From positions 1-64,000 of the forward strand of contig NZ_CAMFHB010000012.1 of the NCBI RefSeq assembly GCF_945952055.1: a stretch of 64,000 nucleotides of DNA. The letters run 5' to 3'. The notes beneath the pieces were generated by a model. It saw only the letters and a program-made list of their open reading frames with translations. It was not told where the DNA came from and did not search any database. Positions 30,580-40,879 of the stretch are shown here, in pieces (within the stretch, counting starts at the first letter, position 1; every line of letters begins with the position of its first letter). A program made the position numbers and the translations under genes. This DNA comes from an uncultured Alsobacter sp. Its GTDB lineage: Bacteria; Pseudomonadota; Alphaproteobacteria; Rhizobiales; Beijerinckiaceae.

Positions 30580-31863
30580 ATGGCAAAGATTTCACGGCGC
30601 ACGTTCGGCGCCCTCGGGCTGGGGGCAGCCACGGCCGCGCTCTCTGGCCGCGGCGCCTTCGCCCAGAGCGGCGGCGCCAGCTTCATGAGCTTCACCTTTG
30701 CGGAGGAGCCCAACAAGCCGTTCATCGACAAGTTGATCGCCGACTTCAAGGCGTCCAGCGGCATCGCCGTCGAGCCGATCGGCACGGCCTGGGGCGACGC
30801 GCAGAAGAACATCGTGCTGCGCCAGCGCTCCAAGACGCTGCCCGACACCGCGCAGCTGCAGGACCGCTGGGTCCCGGCCATGGCGACCCTGCCCGAGATC
30901 GTCGACCTCACCCCGGTGCTCGGCGCCGCCACGCTCGGCGCCATCGATCCGGGCGCGAGCTCGCTCGGCAAGGTCGACGGCAAGCAGGTCGCGATTCCGC
31001 TGATCTCCGGTTCCGTCGGCTTCGTCGCCAACAAGGAAGTGCTCGCCAAGGCCGGCGTCGAGAAGCTGCCGGTGACGCTGGACGAGTTCCGCGCCGCGCT
31101 GGTCGCCGTGCGCGACAAGGTGCCGAACTCGGTGCCCTACACCATGGCCACCAAGAACCCCGGCGCCGTGCCGCTCGACGCGCTGCTGATCTTCTGGGCC
31201 CACAACGCCCGCATGATCGACGAGAGCGGCAAGGTGCTGGTCAACAGCCCCGAGGGGCGCGCCGCCATGGCCTTCATGGCCGGCCTGATGAAGGACCGCC
31301 TGATCGCCCCCGAGTTCGACCGTCCGGACTCGCGCCGGCTCTTCGGCCAGGGTGGCTCGGCCTTCTACGTCGACGCGCCGCAGGCCCGCACCTTCGCCCG
31401 CAACTTCTCCGGTCGCGGCGAGGCGATGGACGTCAACGTCATCCCCATGAAGACGCCGATCCTGAAGGCCGGCGACACGCCGAAGTCGGTCGAGTGGGGC
31501 CACACGGTCGCGATGTTCAAGAACGCCAACGCCATCGGCCCGGACACGCCCGCCTCCAAGTGGATGAAGTACCTGCTCTCCGACGCCGTGCAGACGACGC
31601 TCCCGCTGGCGTTGGGCGGCCTGCCGGTGACGACGGCCGGGCGCAACGCACCGGTCGTCGCCAACGACGCCTACCTCAAGGCCTGGGGCGCCACGGTGGT
31701 GCAGGCCATGAAGCACGAGGTTGGCGTGTGGTCGAACGGCCCCGAGCTGTCCTCGATCCTCACGGAAGAGATCCAGGCCTGCATCCTCGGCCAGAAGACC
31801 GCCGACGCCGCCACCGCCTCCATGCAGACCCGCATGGAAGCCTCCATGGCCAAGCGCGGCTAA
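30580..31863 (+). CDS. ABC carbohydrate-type substrate-binding protein (SBP family 1)
   Basis: A 427-residue periplasmic binding protein. The N-terminus has a twin-arginine motif (SRRTFGALG) before a hydrophobic stretch ending in AFA-Q, so Tat export is likely. The body has SBP-1 features (LPDTAQLQDRW, PLISGSVGFVANKEVL, DAPQARTF). A good AGGAG ribosome site precedes the ATG. It sits between the SDR and the permeases, and a repeat copy separates it from the first permease. The ligand is presumably the sugar or sugar acid consumed by the surrounding enzymes. Confidence 0.9.
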   Translation: MAKISRRTFGALGLGAATAALSGRGAFAQSGGASFMSFTFAEEPNKPFIDKLIADFKASSGIAVEPIGTAWGDAQKNIVLRQRSKTLPDTAQLQDRWVPAMATLPEIVDLTPVLGAATLGAIDPGASSLGKVDGKQVAIPLISGSVGFVANKEVLAKAGVEKLPVTLDEFRAALVAVRDKVPNSVPYTMATKNPGAVPLDALLIFWAHNARMIDESGKVLVNSPEGRAAMAFMAGLMKDRLIAPEFDRPDSRRLFGQGGSAFYVDAPQARTFARNFSGRGEAMDVNVIPMKTPILKAGDTPKSVEWGHTVAMFKNANAIGPDTPASKWMKYLLSDAVQTTLPLALGGLPVTTAGRNAPVVANDAYLKAWGATVVQAMKHEVGVWSNGPELSSILTEEIQACILGQKTADAATASMQTRMEASMAKRG

Positions 31864-31900
31864 GCGACAGTCATCGTCGGTATGGGCACCCATCCTTCAG

Positions 31901-31988
31901 TTCGTCATGCCCGGGCTTGGCCCGGGCACCCACGACTTGAGCACGGCCCAGGCAAAGTCGTGGATGGCCGGGCCATGACGGCGGAGGG
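31901..31988. repeat. Intergenic palindromic repeat, copy 7 (inverted, shortened)
   Basis: This copy lies in reverse orientation to the others: its first arm equals the complement of their right arm, and its second arm is a shortened version of their left arm. It occupies the 151-base gap between the binding-protein and permease genes. Confidence 0.85.
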
Positions 31989-32014
31989 GTGGGCGCAAGC
32001 GTTCGCAGGACCAC

Positions 32015-32959
32015 ATGGCAGTCCATGACATGAGTGCCTCCACCGCACAGACCACCTTCCCCGTCTCGGCGCTCGCGCGCCGGGGCGGGCTGAAGGCCGG
32101 CGAACGGCGCATCGGCTGGCTGTTCCTGCTGCCGGCCGTCGCCGCCTTCGTGCTGGTCATCGCGGTCCCGTTCCTGCGGGCGCTGGGCTACGCCTTCACG
32201 CGCTATGACCTGCAGACCCCCGAGCCCGTGTTCATCGGGCTCGGGAATTTCCGGGCGCTCGCGGCCTCGCCGGAGGTGCTCGGATCCTTTGTCACGACCC
32301 TCCTCTACGTCGTGCTGGCCACCGGGTTCACGGTCATTCTCGGACTCGCCTGGGCGATCGTGCTCAACCAGACCTTCCGCGGGCGCGCGGCGCTGCGCGC
32401 CATGTCGCTCCTGCCCTGGGTGCTGCCCTCCACGGTCTGCGCCTTCGTCTGGGGCTGGATCTTCAACAGCCGCTTCGGCCTGCTCAACGCGGTGCTGCTC
32501 GACCTCGGGCTGATCCCGTTCCCGACGGCGTGGCTCTCGACCACCTCCGGCGCCATGAGCGCCATCGTCGTTACCAAGGTCTGGCTGTCGATCCCGCTCT
32601 ACATGTCGTTCTTCCTCGCTGGCCTGCAGGGCCTCGACCGCGAGCAGATCGACGCCGCTCGAGTCGACGGCGCCGGCAACCTCGCCATCCTGCGCGACCA
32701 CGTGCTGCCGCACCTGCGGCCGGTGCTTCTGGTCGTTGTCGTGCTCGGCGTCATCGGCAACCTGCAGCAGTTCGACACCATCTTCGCGCTCACCGGCGGC
32801 GGGCCCGTGCGGGCCACCACGGTGCTCTCCATCGAGGTCTACCGGCGTGCCTTCGACCAGTGGGACGTCGGCATGGCCGCGGCCATCGGACTCCTGTGGG
32901 TCGCGACGATCCTGCCGGCGGCCTACCTCTATCTCCGTCACCTCCTGAAGGGCGTGTGA
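32015..32959 (+). CDS. ABC importer permease, MalF/UgpA-type
   Basis: A 314-residue membrane subunit with six hydrophobic helices and an EAA loop (IDAARVDGAGNLAILRDHVLPHL) near residues 210-235. The start at 32015 has GCAGGA 4 bases upstream; the ATG at 32030 is an alternative. It is followed one base after its stop codon by the second permease. Confidence 0.9.
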   Translation: MAVHDMSASTAQTTFPVSALARRGGLKAGERRIGWLFLLPAVAAFVLVIAVPFLRALGYAFTRYDLQTPEPVFIGLGNFRALAASPEVLGSFVTTLLYVVLATGFTVILGLAWAIVLNQTFRGRAALRAMSLLPWVLPSTVCAFVWGWIFNSRFGLLNAVLLDLGLIPFPTAWLSTTSGAMSAIVVTKVWLSIPLYMSFFLAGLQGLDREQIDAARVDGAGNLAILRDHVLPHLRPVLLVVVVLGVIGNLQQFDTIFALTGGGPVRATTVLSIEVYRRAFDQWDVGMAAAIGLLWVATILPAAYLYLRHLLKGV

Positions 32960-32960
32960 G

Positions 32961-33797
32961 ATGCTCGACCTCTCCGCCCCGCTCGCGCGCGGCATCTTCC
33001 TCCTCGTGCTGGCCGTGATCGGGCTCTTCCTGTTCTTCCCGATCTACTGGCTCGCGATCTCGGCGCTGAAGGGCAACGCCGAGCTCTACCGCATCGACCC
33101 GACCTTCTATCCGCACGCGCTGTCGTGGGAGCACTTCGCGACCGCCTTCGGCCGCGGCAAGCTCTTGCTGCACCTGCAGAACAGCCTCGTGGTGTCGGGT
33201 TCGGCGGCGGCGCTCAACACCGCGCTCGCCATGTATGCCGGCTACTCCTTCGCCAAGTTCCGCTTCGCCGGGCGCCGCCCGGTGATGCTGATGCTGCTCT
33301 CGGCGCAGGTGTTCCCCTTCGGCCTGCTGCTCATCAGCCTCTACCCGATCATGTCGTCGCTGGGCCTGCTCGACACCCGGCCGGGGCTCGTCATCGCCTC
33401 GATCGTCTTCGCGCTGCCGGTGTCGACCTACATGCTCTACAGCTACTTCAGCCAGGTGCCGGACGAGCTCATCGAGGCGGCGCGCGCCGACGGCGCGGGC
33501 GAGCTGCGCATCTTCCACACCATCGTCCTGCCGGTCTCCATCCCTGCGCTCGTGACCGTGTTCCTCTACGGCTTCATGTGGTCGTGGAACGACCTCCTCT
33601 ACGCGATGACGCTCATCGTGTCCGAGGACAAGCGCACGGTCGGTCCGGGCCTGCTGCTCAGCTACCTCAACGAGACGAACGCGGACTGGGGCGGGGCCAT
33701 GGCGGCCTCCCTCGTGGCCTCGCTGCCCGTCGTCGTCGCCTTCGCCATCCTTCAGCGCTGGTTCATCCAGGGCGTCACTGCCGGAGCCGTGAAATGA
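32961..33797 (+). CDS. ABC importer permease, MalG/UgpE-type
   Basis: A 278-residue partner permease of typical length with about six helices, a FFPIYWLAISALKG first segment and an EAA loop (IEAARADGAGELRIFHTIVLPVS) near residues 172-195. Its stop overlaps the start of the following DapA-family gene (ATGA), tying transport to catabolism. Confidence 0.92.
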   Translation: MLDLSAPLARGIFLLVLAVIGLFLFFPIYWLAISALKGNAELYRIDPTFYPHALSWEHFATAFGRGKLLLHLQNSLVVSGSAAALNTALAMYAGYSFAKFRFAGRRPVMLMLLSAQVFPFGLLLISLYPIMSSLGLLDTRPGLVIASIVFALPVSTYMLYSYFSQVPDELIEAARADGAGELRIFHTIVLPVSIPALVTVFLYGFMWSWNDLLYAMTLIVSEDKRTVGPGLLLSYLNETNADWGGAMAASLVASLPVVVAFAILQRWFIQGVTAGAVK

Positions 33798-34705
33798 CCA
33801 CTCTGTCGGGCGTGCTGCCCGTCGTCCCCACGCCCTTCACGCCGGACGGCGCGGTGGACCAAGCCGCCTTCCTGCGCCTCGTCGACTTCGCCCTCGAGGC
33901 CGGCGTCGACGGCCTCGTCTTCCCAGGCATGGCGAGCGAGGTCGAGACGCTGACGCCGGAGGAGCGGGCCGGCCTCGTGGCCGCGCTCGGCCAGCGCGTG
34001 GCGGGGCGCGTCCCGATCGTGGTCGGCGCCAGCGACCCCGATCCCGAGCGCGCCGCCGCGCGCGCCGAGGAAGGGCGCCGTGCGGGCGCCGTCGCGGCGA
34101 TGATCATGGCGCCGAACCGGCTCGGTGCGGACGTCGCCGCACACATCGACTTCTACAGCCGCGTGGCCGCGGCGACGTCGCTGCCGATCATGCTCCAGAA
34201 CGCACCGGCGCCGATGGGGGCAGGGCTCTCCGACAGCGCCGTGGTGGCGGTGGCCAAGGCCGTCCCCCAGGTCCGCTTCGTGAAGGAAGAGACGCTGCCC
34301 TGCGGCCAGCACATCAGCGCCATGATCGCCGAGGCGGGCGATGCGCTCGACGCCGTCTACGGCGGGGCCGGCGCCCGCTACGTCATCGACGAGTTCGAGC
34401 GCGGCGCGGCCGGCACCATGCCGGCGCTGGAGTTCGCCGACGTGCACGTCGCCATGGCCCGCGCCTTCAAGGCGGGGGACAAGGCCACCGCCCGTCGGCT
34501 CTATTCGCGCACGCTGCCCTTCCTGCTGTTCCAGGCGATCTTCCGGGTGCGCGCCACCAAGCGCGTGCTGGCCGCCCGCGGCCTGCTCTCCTCCGTCCAC
34601 GCCCGTGCGGGCGGCCCGGGGCTCGATCGCCACGACGAGCAGGAGGTCGCGGCGCTGATCGCCGAGGCCGCCGATCTCTTCGCCATCCATCCGGTCAGGA
34701 CCTGA
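33794..34705 (+). CDS. DapA-family lyase (2-keto-3-deoxy-acid aldolase/dehydratase type)
   Basis: A 303-residue class-I aldolase-fold protein. The Schiff-base lysine is K164 (FVKEET). At the position of the catalytic Tyr of E. coli DapA (YNVP) this protein has Q135 (LQNAP), so it is not a true dihydrodipicolinate synthase. Family members with sugar-acid context cleave or dehydrate 2-keto-3-deoxy sugar acids. It overlaps the MalG-type permease gene and precedes the enolase-superfamily gene by 4 bases. Confidence 0.85.
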   Translation: MTTLSGVLPVVPTPFTPDGAVDQAAFLRLVDFALEAGVDGLVFPGMASEVETLTPEERAGLVAALGQRVAGRVPIVVGASDPDPERAAARAEEGRRAGAVAAMIMAPNRLGADVAAHIDFYSRVAAATSLPIMLQNAPAPMGAGLSDSAVVAVAKAVPQVRFVKEETLPCGQHISAMIAEAGDALDAVYGGAGARYVIDEFERGAAGTMPALEFADVHVAMARAFKAGDKATARRLYSRTLPFLLFQAIFRVRATKRVLAARGLLSSVHARAGGPGLDRHDEQEVAALIAEAADLFAIHPVRT

Positions 34706-34709
34706 CACC

Positions 34710-35879
34710 ATGCCGCTCGACGCCATCACGAAGGTCGAGACCTTCATCGTCTCCATCCCGCGCGACATGCCCTATCTTGGGCCGCTGCGGGAAGGCGAGC
34801 GCATCAACGAGCGCGGCTACCTGATCCGCAAGGGCAACCGCTCGATCTATCCCGCGACCGACATGTCGGTGCTGGTGAAGATCACCGCGGAGAGTGGCGC
34901 GGTCGGCTGGGGCGAGACCTACGGCATCGTCGCGCCGAACGCCGTGAAGTCGATCATCGACGACGTGCTGGGCCCGGTGATCATCGGCCGTGACCCTGGC
35001 GATCCGGTCGTGATCCACGAGGACCTCTACGACCTCATGCGCGTGCGCGGCTTCTTCGGCGGCTACTACGTCGACAGCCTCGCCGGCGTCGATATCGCCA
35101 TCTGGGACCTGCTGGGGCGCATCACCAACCGGTCGCTGGCCAGCCTCGTCGGCGGCCAGCGCCATGCGAGCCTGCCGGCCTATGTGTCGGGCCTGCCCAA
35201 GGCGACGCTGCAGGAGCGGTGCGACCTCGCGGTCGAGTGGGTGGGCAAGGGCTACAAGGCGGTGAAGTTCGCCGCCGCGATGTCGGACGACGGCATCGTC
35301 AAGGAAATGGCGGCGTTGCGCGAGGCGGTGGGGCCTGGAATCCACCTGATGGTCGACCTGCACTGGAAGTTCACGGCGCCGGAAGCCATCCGCATCATCC
35401 GCAAGCTCGAGCCCTACGACCTCTACTTCGCAGAGGCGCCCTGCGAGCCGGAAGACATCGACGGACAGGCGGCGGTCGCCGCCGGCATCGGCACGCCTCT
35501 CGCGCTGGGCGAGGAATGGCGCACGGTGTTCGAGTATCGCCCGCGCTTCCAGCGCCAGTGCATGGGCGTGATCCAGCCGGAGATGGGCCACACCGGCGTC
35601 ACCGAGTTCATGGGCATCGGCCGCATGGCCCATGCCTTCCACGTCGACACCATACCGCATGCCTCGATCGGCATCGGCGTCTTCATGGCGGCGAGCCTGC
35701 ATGCGACGGCGGCGCTGAAGCGCGTGCCCTACCACGAGTATCAGCACTCGATCTTCGACAAGAACCTGCGCTACGTGACCGGCGACATGGACTGCAAGGC
35801 GGGGTTCTACACGATCCCGTCCGGCGCGGGCCACGGCGTCGTGCCGCACGACAGCGTGTTCAACCACGTGGTGGGCTGA
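34710..35879 (+). CDS. Enolase-superfamily sugar-acid dehydratase-like enzyme
   Basis: A 389-residue enolase-superfamily protein. The barrel has a lysine at K186 (KAVKF), metal ligands D216 (MVDLHW), E242 (FAEAP) and E268 (ALGEEW), and a general acid/base H317 (IPHASIG), here with E291 where the usual dyad Asp would be. The second lysine of the KxK motif seems to be absent. That points to a dehydratase whose base is the His, as in galactonate-type dehydratases. It lies between the two DapA-family genes and would make the 2-keto-3-deoxy acid they use. Confidence 0.83.
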   Translation: MPLDAITKVETFIVSIPRDMPYLGPLREGERINERGYLIRKGNRSIYPATDMSVLVKITAESGAVGWGETYGIVAPNAVKSIIDDVLGPVIIGRDPGDPVVIHEDLYDLMRVRGFFGGYYVDSLAGVDIAIWDLLGRITNRSLASLVGGQRHASLPAYVSGLPKATLQERCDLAVEWVGKGYKAVKFAAAMSDDGIVKEMAALREAVGPGIHLMVDLHWKFTAPEAIRIIRKLEPYDLYFAEAPCEPEDIDGQAAVAAGIGTPLALGEEWRTVFEYRPRFQRQCMGVIQPEMGHTGVTEFMGIGRMAHAFHVDTIPHASIGIGVFMAASLHATAALKRVPYHEYQHSIFDKNLRYVTGDMDCKAGFYTIPSGAGHGVVPHDSVFNHVVG

Positions 35880-35882
35880 GCC

Positions 35883-36809
35883 ATGGCCGGTCGACGCTTC
35901 GAAGGCATCTATCCGGTCCTCTACGCCTTCTTCGACGGCGAGGGCCGGCTCGACCGGCACGCCATGGCGCTGCAGGTGGAGCACTGCATTGCCGCCGGCG
36001 CCCACGGCATCATGGTGCTGGGCCTCGTCACCGAGGTGCACAAGCAGACGACGGCCGAGCGCCTGCACCTCGTGGAGATGGTCGGTGGGCTCATCGCCGG
36101 ACGGGTGCCCTATGCTGTGACGATCGGCGAGCCGACGCCGGATGCGCAGGTGGATTTCGCCCGCGCCGCCAAGGCCGCCGGGGCCGACTGGGTGATCCTG
36201 CAGCCTCCTCCCGGCAAGGGCCATACGGACGCCGACCTGCAGCGCCATTTCGGCGGCATCGCCGATCGGCTCGACATGCCGGCGGCGATCCAGAACAACC
36301 CGGTCAACCTCGACAGCTCGCTGTCGCCGGACGGACTGACCGCCCTGCTGCGCGCCCACCCCACCATCTCGCTCCTCAAGGCCGAGGGCTGGTCCGTGGA
36401 CATCGCCCGCGTCATCGAGAGCCTCGGCGGCGCGGTGCAAGCCTTCGGCGGCCATGGCGGCCTCGAATTCCCCAGCCTGATGCGCAGCGGCGGTGCGGGC
36501 CTCATTCCGGCGCCCGACTGCGTGGCGCTGCAGGTCGCCATGTTCGAGGCCTACACATCCGGCGATCCCGCCCGCATCGCGCAAGCCGACGCCATCCACC
36601 AGCGCATCCTGCCGCTGATCGTCTTCATGACCCGCTCCATCCCGGGCCTGCTGTGCTACGGAAAGCGCCTGATGGCGCGACGGCTGGGCCTGCCCGAGCC
36701 GCACGACCGCGCCCCGGCCATCGCGCCCACCGCCTTCGGCCTCGCCGAAATGGACCGCGTGTTCGCCGACGTGCTGGCGGCGGAGCGGGAGTTCCTGTCC
36801 CGGGGCTGA
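35883..36809 (+). CDS. Second DapA-family lyase
   Basis: A 308-residue DapA-fold protein with Schiff-base lysine K166 (LLKAEGW) and, again, Gln (Q137, AIQNNP) in place of the catalytic Tyr of DapA. It is clearly different from the DapA-like gene 1.2 kb upstream and not a recent duplicate. The two may act on successive intermediates or on different stereoisomers. It starts 3 bases after the enolase stop and ends 20 bases from the convergent phosphodiesterase gene. Confidence 0.83.
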   Translation: MAGRRFEGIYPVLYAFFDGEGRLDRHAMALQVEHCIAAGAHGIMVLGLVTEVHKQTTAERLHLVEMVGGLIAGRVPYAVTIGEPTPDAQVDFARAAKAAGADWVILQPPPGKGHTDADLQRHFGGIADRLDMPAAIQNNPVNLDSSLSPDGLTALLRAHPTISLLKAEGWSVDIARVIESLGGAVQAFGGHGGLEFPSLMRSGGAGLIPAPDCVALQVAMFEAYTSGDPARIAQADAIHQRILPLIVFMTRSIPGLLCYGKRLMARRLGLPEPHDRAPAIAPTAFGLAEMDRVFADVLAAEREFLSRG

Positions 36810-36829
36810 GAGGCGGTCGCGAAACCGCG

Positions 36830-37636
36830 TCAGCCCTTTCCCTTGGCCTGCGCCAGCGCCACGACGGCCGTCACGTCGTCACCGGCCAGCACGTCGATCA
36901 CGTCGGCCGCCAGCCCCTCGTTCACCCGTGCCAGCGGATCGAGACCCGCGGCACGGCGCAGGGCGATGCGCTCCGGGCGGGGCACCGTGACGCGCGTGGC
37001 GACGCCCGCCGCACGCAGGGCGCGCGCGTCGTCCGGGTGGAACATGTCCGCCTCGATGGCGACGGAAGCGGCCCCCGCGCGCCTGGCCATCTCGACGGGA
37101 TCGACGTGGCGGGCGTGGGTGATGAGCTCGGTGCGCAGGCCCGGAATCCGCCGCTGCGCGGCCACCAGCGAAGGATGGTCGAAGGAGATGACCAGCACCT
37201 CTTCGAGCGCCTCGTGATCCGCCAAGACACCCGCCAGCCTGTCGATGAGCCTGTCCGGGCGCTGGCGTTCCTTGATCTCGACCAGCAGGCCGACGCCGGC
37301 GCCCTTCGCCGCGTCCAGCGCCTCGCCCAATGTCGGCACGCGCGTGCCGGCGAACGCGGGGGAAAACCATGCACCGGCGTCGAGCGCCCGGACTTCGGCG
37401 AGCGTCAGCGCGGCGGCGCGGCCCTTGCCGTTGGTGGTGCGGTCGACGACCTCGTCGTGGAGCAGGACGAGGGCATCGTCCGCCGTGAGGACGATGTCGA
37501 TCTCGCAGACCGTGGCGCCCCGCCGCGCGGCCTCGACGATGGCCGGCACCGTGTTCTCCGGCGCCCCGATGCTGTGGCCGCGGTGACCGCAGATGTGGAT
37601 GCGGCCGGGGCCTGCGTTCAGCGGGTCATAGGGCAT
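36830..37636 (-). CDS. Glycerophosphodiester phosphodiesterase (GDPD) 1
   Basis: A 268-residue cytoplasmic TIM-barrel phosphodiesterase with the full GDPD signature: HRG (residues 18-20), PENT, the metal ligands E45 and D47, and H60-D61. It should cleave glycerophosphodiesters to glycerol-3-phosphate and an alcohol. GGAGG lies 7 bases before the ATG. It is on the same strand as, and downstream of, the importer operon with a second GDPD, separated from it by a 304-base gap holding a repeat. Confidence 0.92.
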   Translation of the reverse strand: MPYDPLNAGPGRIHICGHRGHSIGAPENTVPAIVEAARRGATVCEIDIVLTADDALVLLHDEVVDRTTNGKGRAAALTLAEVRALDAGAWFSPAFAGTRVPTLGEALDAAKGAGVGLLVEIKERQRPDRLIDRLAGVLADHEALEEVLVISFDHPSLVAAQRRIPGLRTELITHARHVDPVEMARRAGAASVAIEADMFHPDDARALRAAGVATRVTVPRPERIALRRAAGLDPLARVNEGLAADVIDVLAGDDVTAVVALAQAKGKG

Positions 37637-37728
37637 GGGCGACCTCCGGGTACGATGACAGCGAGCATGACCTCAACGACCTCTTCCTGAAAGGGTGTGA
37701 ATCTTTCGGCCGTCCAGCTTGCCTCTCT

Positions 37729-37829
37729 CTCCGCGTCATGGCCGGGCTTGGCCCGGCCACCCACGACTTGAGAATGGCGCAGGCAAAGTCGTGGGTCCCC
37801 GGGCCAAGCCCGGGGATGACGGCTGAGAG
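37729..37829. repeat. Intergenic palindromic repeat, copy 8
   Basis: A full-length copy of the palindrome family, and the last one in the window. It lies in the 304-base gap between the EEP-family gene and GDPD 1. The rest of that gap holds only a half copy of the second palindrome family (37880-37920). Confidence 0.9.
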
Positions 37830-37879
37830 GTCGGTTTGAGCTGGACTGCCAATCCTTCGGTAAAAAATTCACAAGCTCT

Positions 37880-37920
37880 GAGCAGCCCGCTTCAGCCGCT
37901 GCTCAGGATGAGGAGTTTTG
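37880..37920. repeat. Fragment of the second palindrome family
   Basis: GAGCAGC..., CAGCCGCTGCTCAGGATGAG matches the inner part of the inverted repeat at 42900-43021 but lacks the outer GTGCGTCCTTC arm. It ends 20 bases before the EEP-family stop codon. Confidence 0.6.
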
Positions 37921-37940
37921 GAGGATGCACGAACGAGCTC

Positions 37941-39002
37941 TCACGCCGGCCTGATCGTCACCGCCAGAGCCTCGTGATCGGACACGGCCACGCCGTCGCT
38001 GTCCACGGCCGGCAGCACGGCGGCATCCGTGCAGACGAGACCGCGGGAGAACAGCCAGTCGATCTTGCCGAAGGGCGGCTTTGGCGTGCCGTCGGGACGG
38101 GTGCGCTGGGTGGCGGTCTTCAGGACGTTGCAGGTCTCCCAGTCGTAGCCGCAGTCCTCGAGCAGCGCGAACATCGGCTCATAGCGCTCGGGCGATACAA
38201 GGCGGTCCGGGTCTACGGCGAGGGAGCGGGCAACGTGGGCCTCGTCGCGCTTCTGCTCCAGCGTGAAGGTGGAGGTGTTGAAGTCGCCCCCGATGAGCAC
38301 GGGCTTGCCCTGCGCGTAGTCGTCGATGGCATCCAGCATGACCTGCGTCTGCAGCAGCCGGTCTGCTGTGTCGGTATGGCTCTCGTAGTGCGCCGTCACA
38401 AGCACCACGGGAGAGCCGCCGACATCCAGTTCGGCCAGCATGGCGATGCGTCCGCCGACGCGGCGCTCGTGGAAGGCGCCGTCGAACCAGCGCCCCGAGG
38501 TCTCCAGCCTCACGAGGGCCGGTCGGCCGAGCCGGCTGCGGGACACGAAGCCGGCGCCGTGGAGGCCGGACACGTTGCTCTGGCCGGCGAAGGTCGCCTG
38601 CTCGCGCAGGTCGCCGAGGCCCAGTTCCAGGAACTCGGTGCCGAAGACGTAGCCGGCGCCCAGCGCGTCGGCCAGCGCCGTCATCGTGTGCTTGTTGCCG
38701 GTGCGGGCCATGCCGACGTCGATCTCGCAGAGCACCAGCGCGTCGGCGGGCGTTGCGGTGAGCATCCGGATCGAGCCGTCGAGATATTTGAGGCGCTCGG
38801 CGTTCCAGAACACGATTCGGGCCGGCGAGCCGGCCTTCACGGGCGCGGTCGGCTCGCGCACCTCGACCCCGTGCAGGATCGGCAGGCGGGCAAAGGCCTT
38901 CTCGAAGCTCTCGTACCGCACCGGCTCGTCGAGGATGGCCTGGCGCTCGGCGAGTGAGGGCGCGGGCAGGCCCTCGAAGACGCGGGTGACGAGCTCAGGC
39001 AC
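37941..39002 (-). CDS. Endonuclease/exonuclease/phosphatase (EEP)-family protein
   Basis: A 353-residue protein with EEP-fold motifs in order: FWNAER, the metal Glu in LCEIDVG, TAHYES, the catalytic GGDFNTS, and the C-terminal SDHEAL. Members hydrolyse phosphodiesters in nucleic acids, phospholipid head groups or inositol phosphates. It starts at a GTG at 39002 that overlaps the end of GDPD 2 by 8 bases. It has no signal peptide. Its position after an importer and a GDPD suggests a small-molecule phosphodiester rather than DNA as substrate. Confidence 0.82.
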   Translation of the reverse strand: MPELVTRVFEGLPAPSLAERQAILDEPVRYESFEKAFARLPILHGVEVREPTAPVKAGSPARIVFWNAERLKYLDGSIRMLTATPADALVLCEIDVGMARTGNKHTMTALADALGAGYVFGTEFLELGLGDLREQATFAGQSNVSGLHGAGFVSRSRLGRPALVRLETSGRWFDGAFHERRVGGRIAMLAELDVGGSPVVLVTAHYESHTDTADRLLQTQVMLDAIDDYAQGKPVLIGGDFNTSTFTLEQKRDEAHVARSLAVDPDRLVSPERYEPMFALLEDCGYDWETCNVLKTATQRTRPDGTPKPPFGKIDWLFSRGLVCTDAAVLPAVDSDGVAVSDHEALAVTIRPA

Positions 39003-39812
39003 GGGCGATCTCCTGCAGCAAGGGGCCGAGGGTTTCGGGGTCGTTGGTGGTGATCTGCCCGCAGCCGGCGGCCACGAGGCGCGACAGCACGCGGGAAAGG
39101 TCCGGCCGGCTGGGATCAACCGTCCAGGCATCGACCAGTGCCCCGCGACCGGTGACCATCTCGACCATGTTCACGCCGGCGTCGAGCGCGGCGAGCAGCA
39201 TCGAGGCCTCGAGATAGAAGATGGAGGCGTCCGGCGCGATGGCGAAGGTGTAGGCCCCCAGCGCGCGGAAAGCCTCGGCGCTGAGGCGCCAGGAGCGCGG
39301 GTAGAGCCGCAGCGGGTCGAAGCCACCGGCGAGCCCCGGGGCGGCGGCCTGCAGGTTCTGCACCGCTTCCCACTCGGTGCCGCCGGCGATGAAGGCGGGC
39401 GCCATGGTCCCTAAGGTGCCGCCCAGCCGGTCGAGGACCGCTGGCGTGAGGTCGCGGCCTGGCACCTTGATGTCGAGTTGCACGAGGGCAGGCGCGACCG
39501 GGCCGGCCGCCCGCACGCGCTCGACGATCTCGTCGAGGAACAGCGGCGGCGTGGCGAGCACCTCCCCACCGGCCCCGCGCTGCCGCAGCCGCTCGATCTC
39601 GCGACGTGGCAAGGCCGCAGCCAGCCCCGTGCCCGTCGTCTCGCGGTCCAGCGCCAGGTCGTGCAGGCAGACGAAGTGACCGTCGGCGGAGAGCACGAGG
39701 TCAACCTCGCAAGCCGCTCCCGCCGCCAGCGCCGCGTCGAGGTTCTCGCGCAGGAACGCCGGATCGCCGGCACGCCGGCGCAGCATGTGCCATTTCAGCC
39801 GGGGCATGGTCG

Positions 39813-39816
<4 letters not shown>
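38995..39816 (-). CDS. Divergent glycerophosphodiester phosphodiesterase (GDPD) 2
   Basis: A 273-residue GDPD-family barrel with an altered N-terminus. Where GDPD 1 has HRG, this protein has HML (residues 10-12), though EN (residues 24-25), E37/D39 (CEVDLVLSADG) and H52-D53 are kept. Loss of the phosphate-binding Arg may change specificity. It starts at a GTG overlapping the ATPase stop (GTGA), so it is part of the importer operon. A shifted specificity toward another phosphodiester or a phosphonate is possible. Confidence 0.8.
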
Positions 39817-40871
<1,055 letters not shown>

Positions 40872-40879
40872 GGTCGTCG

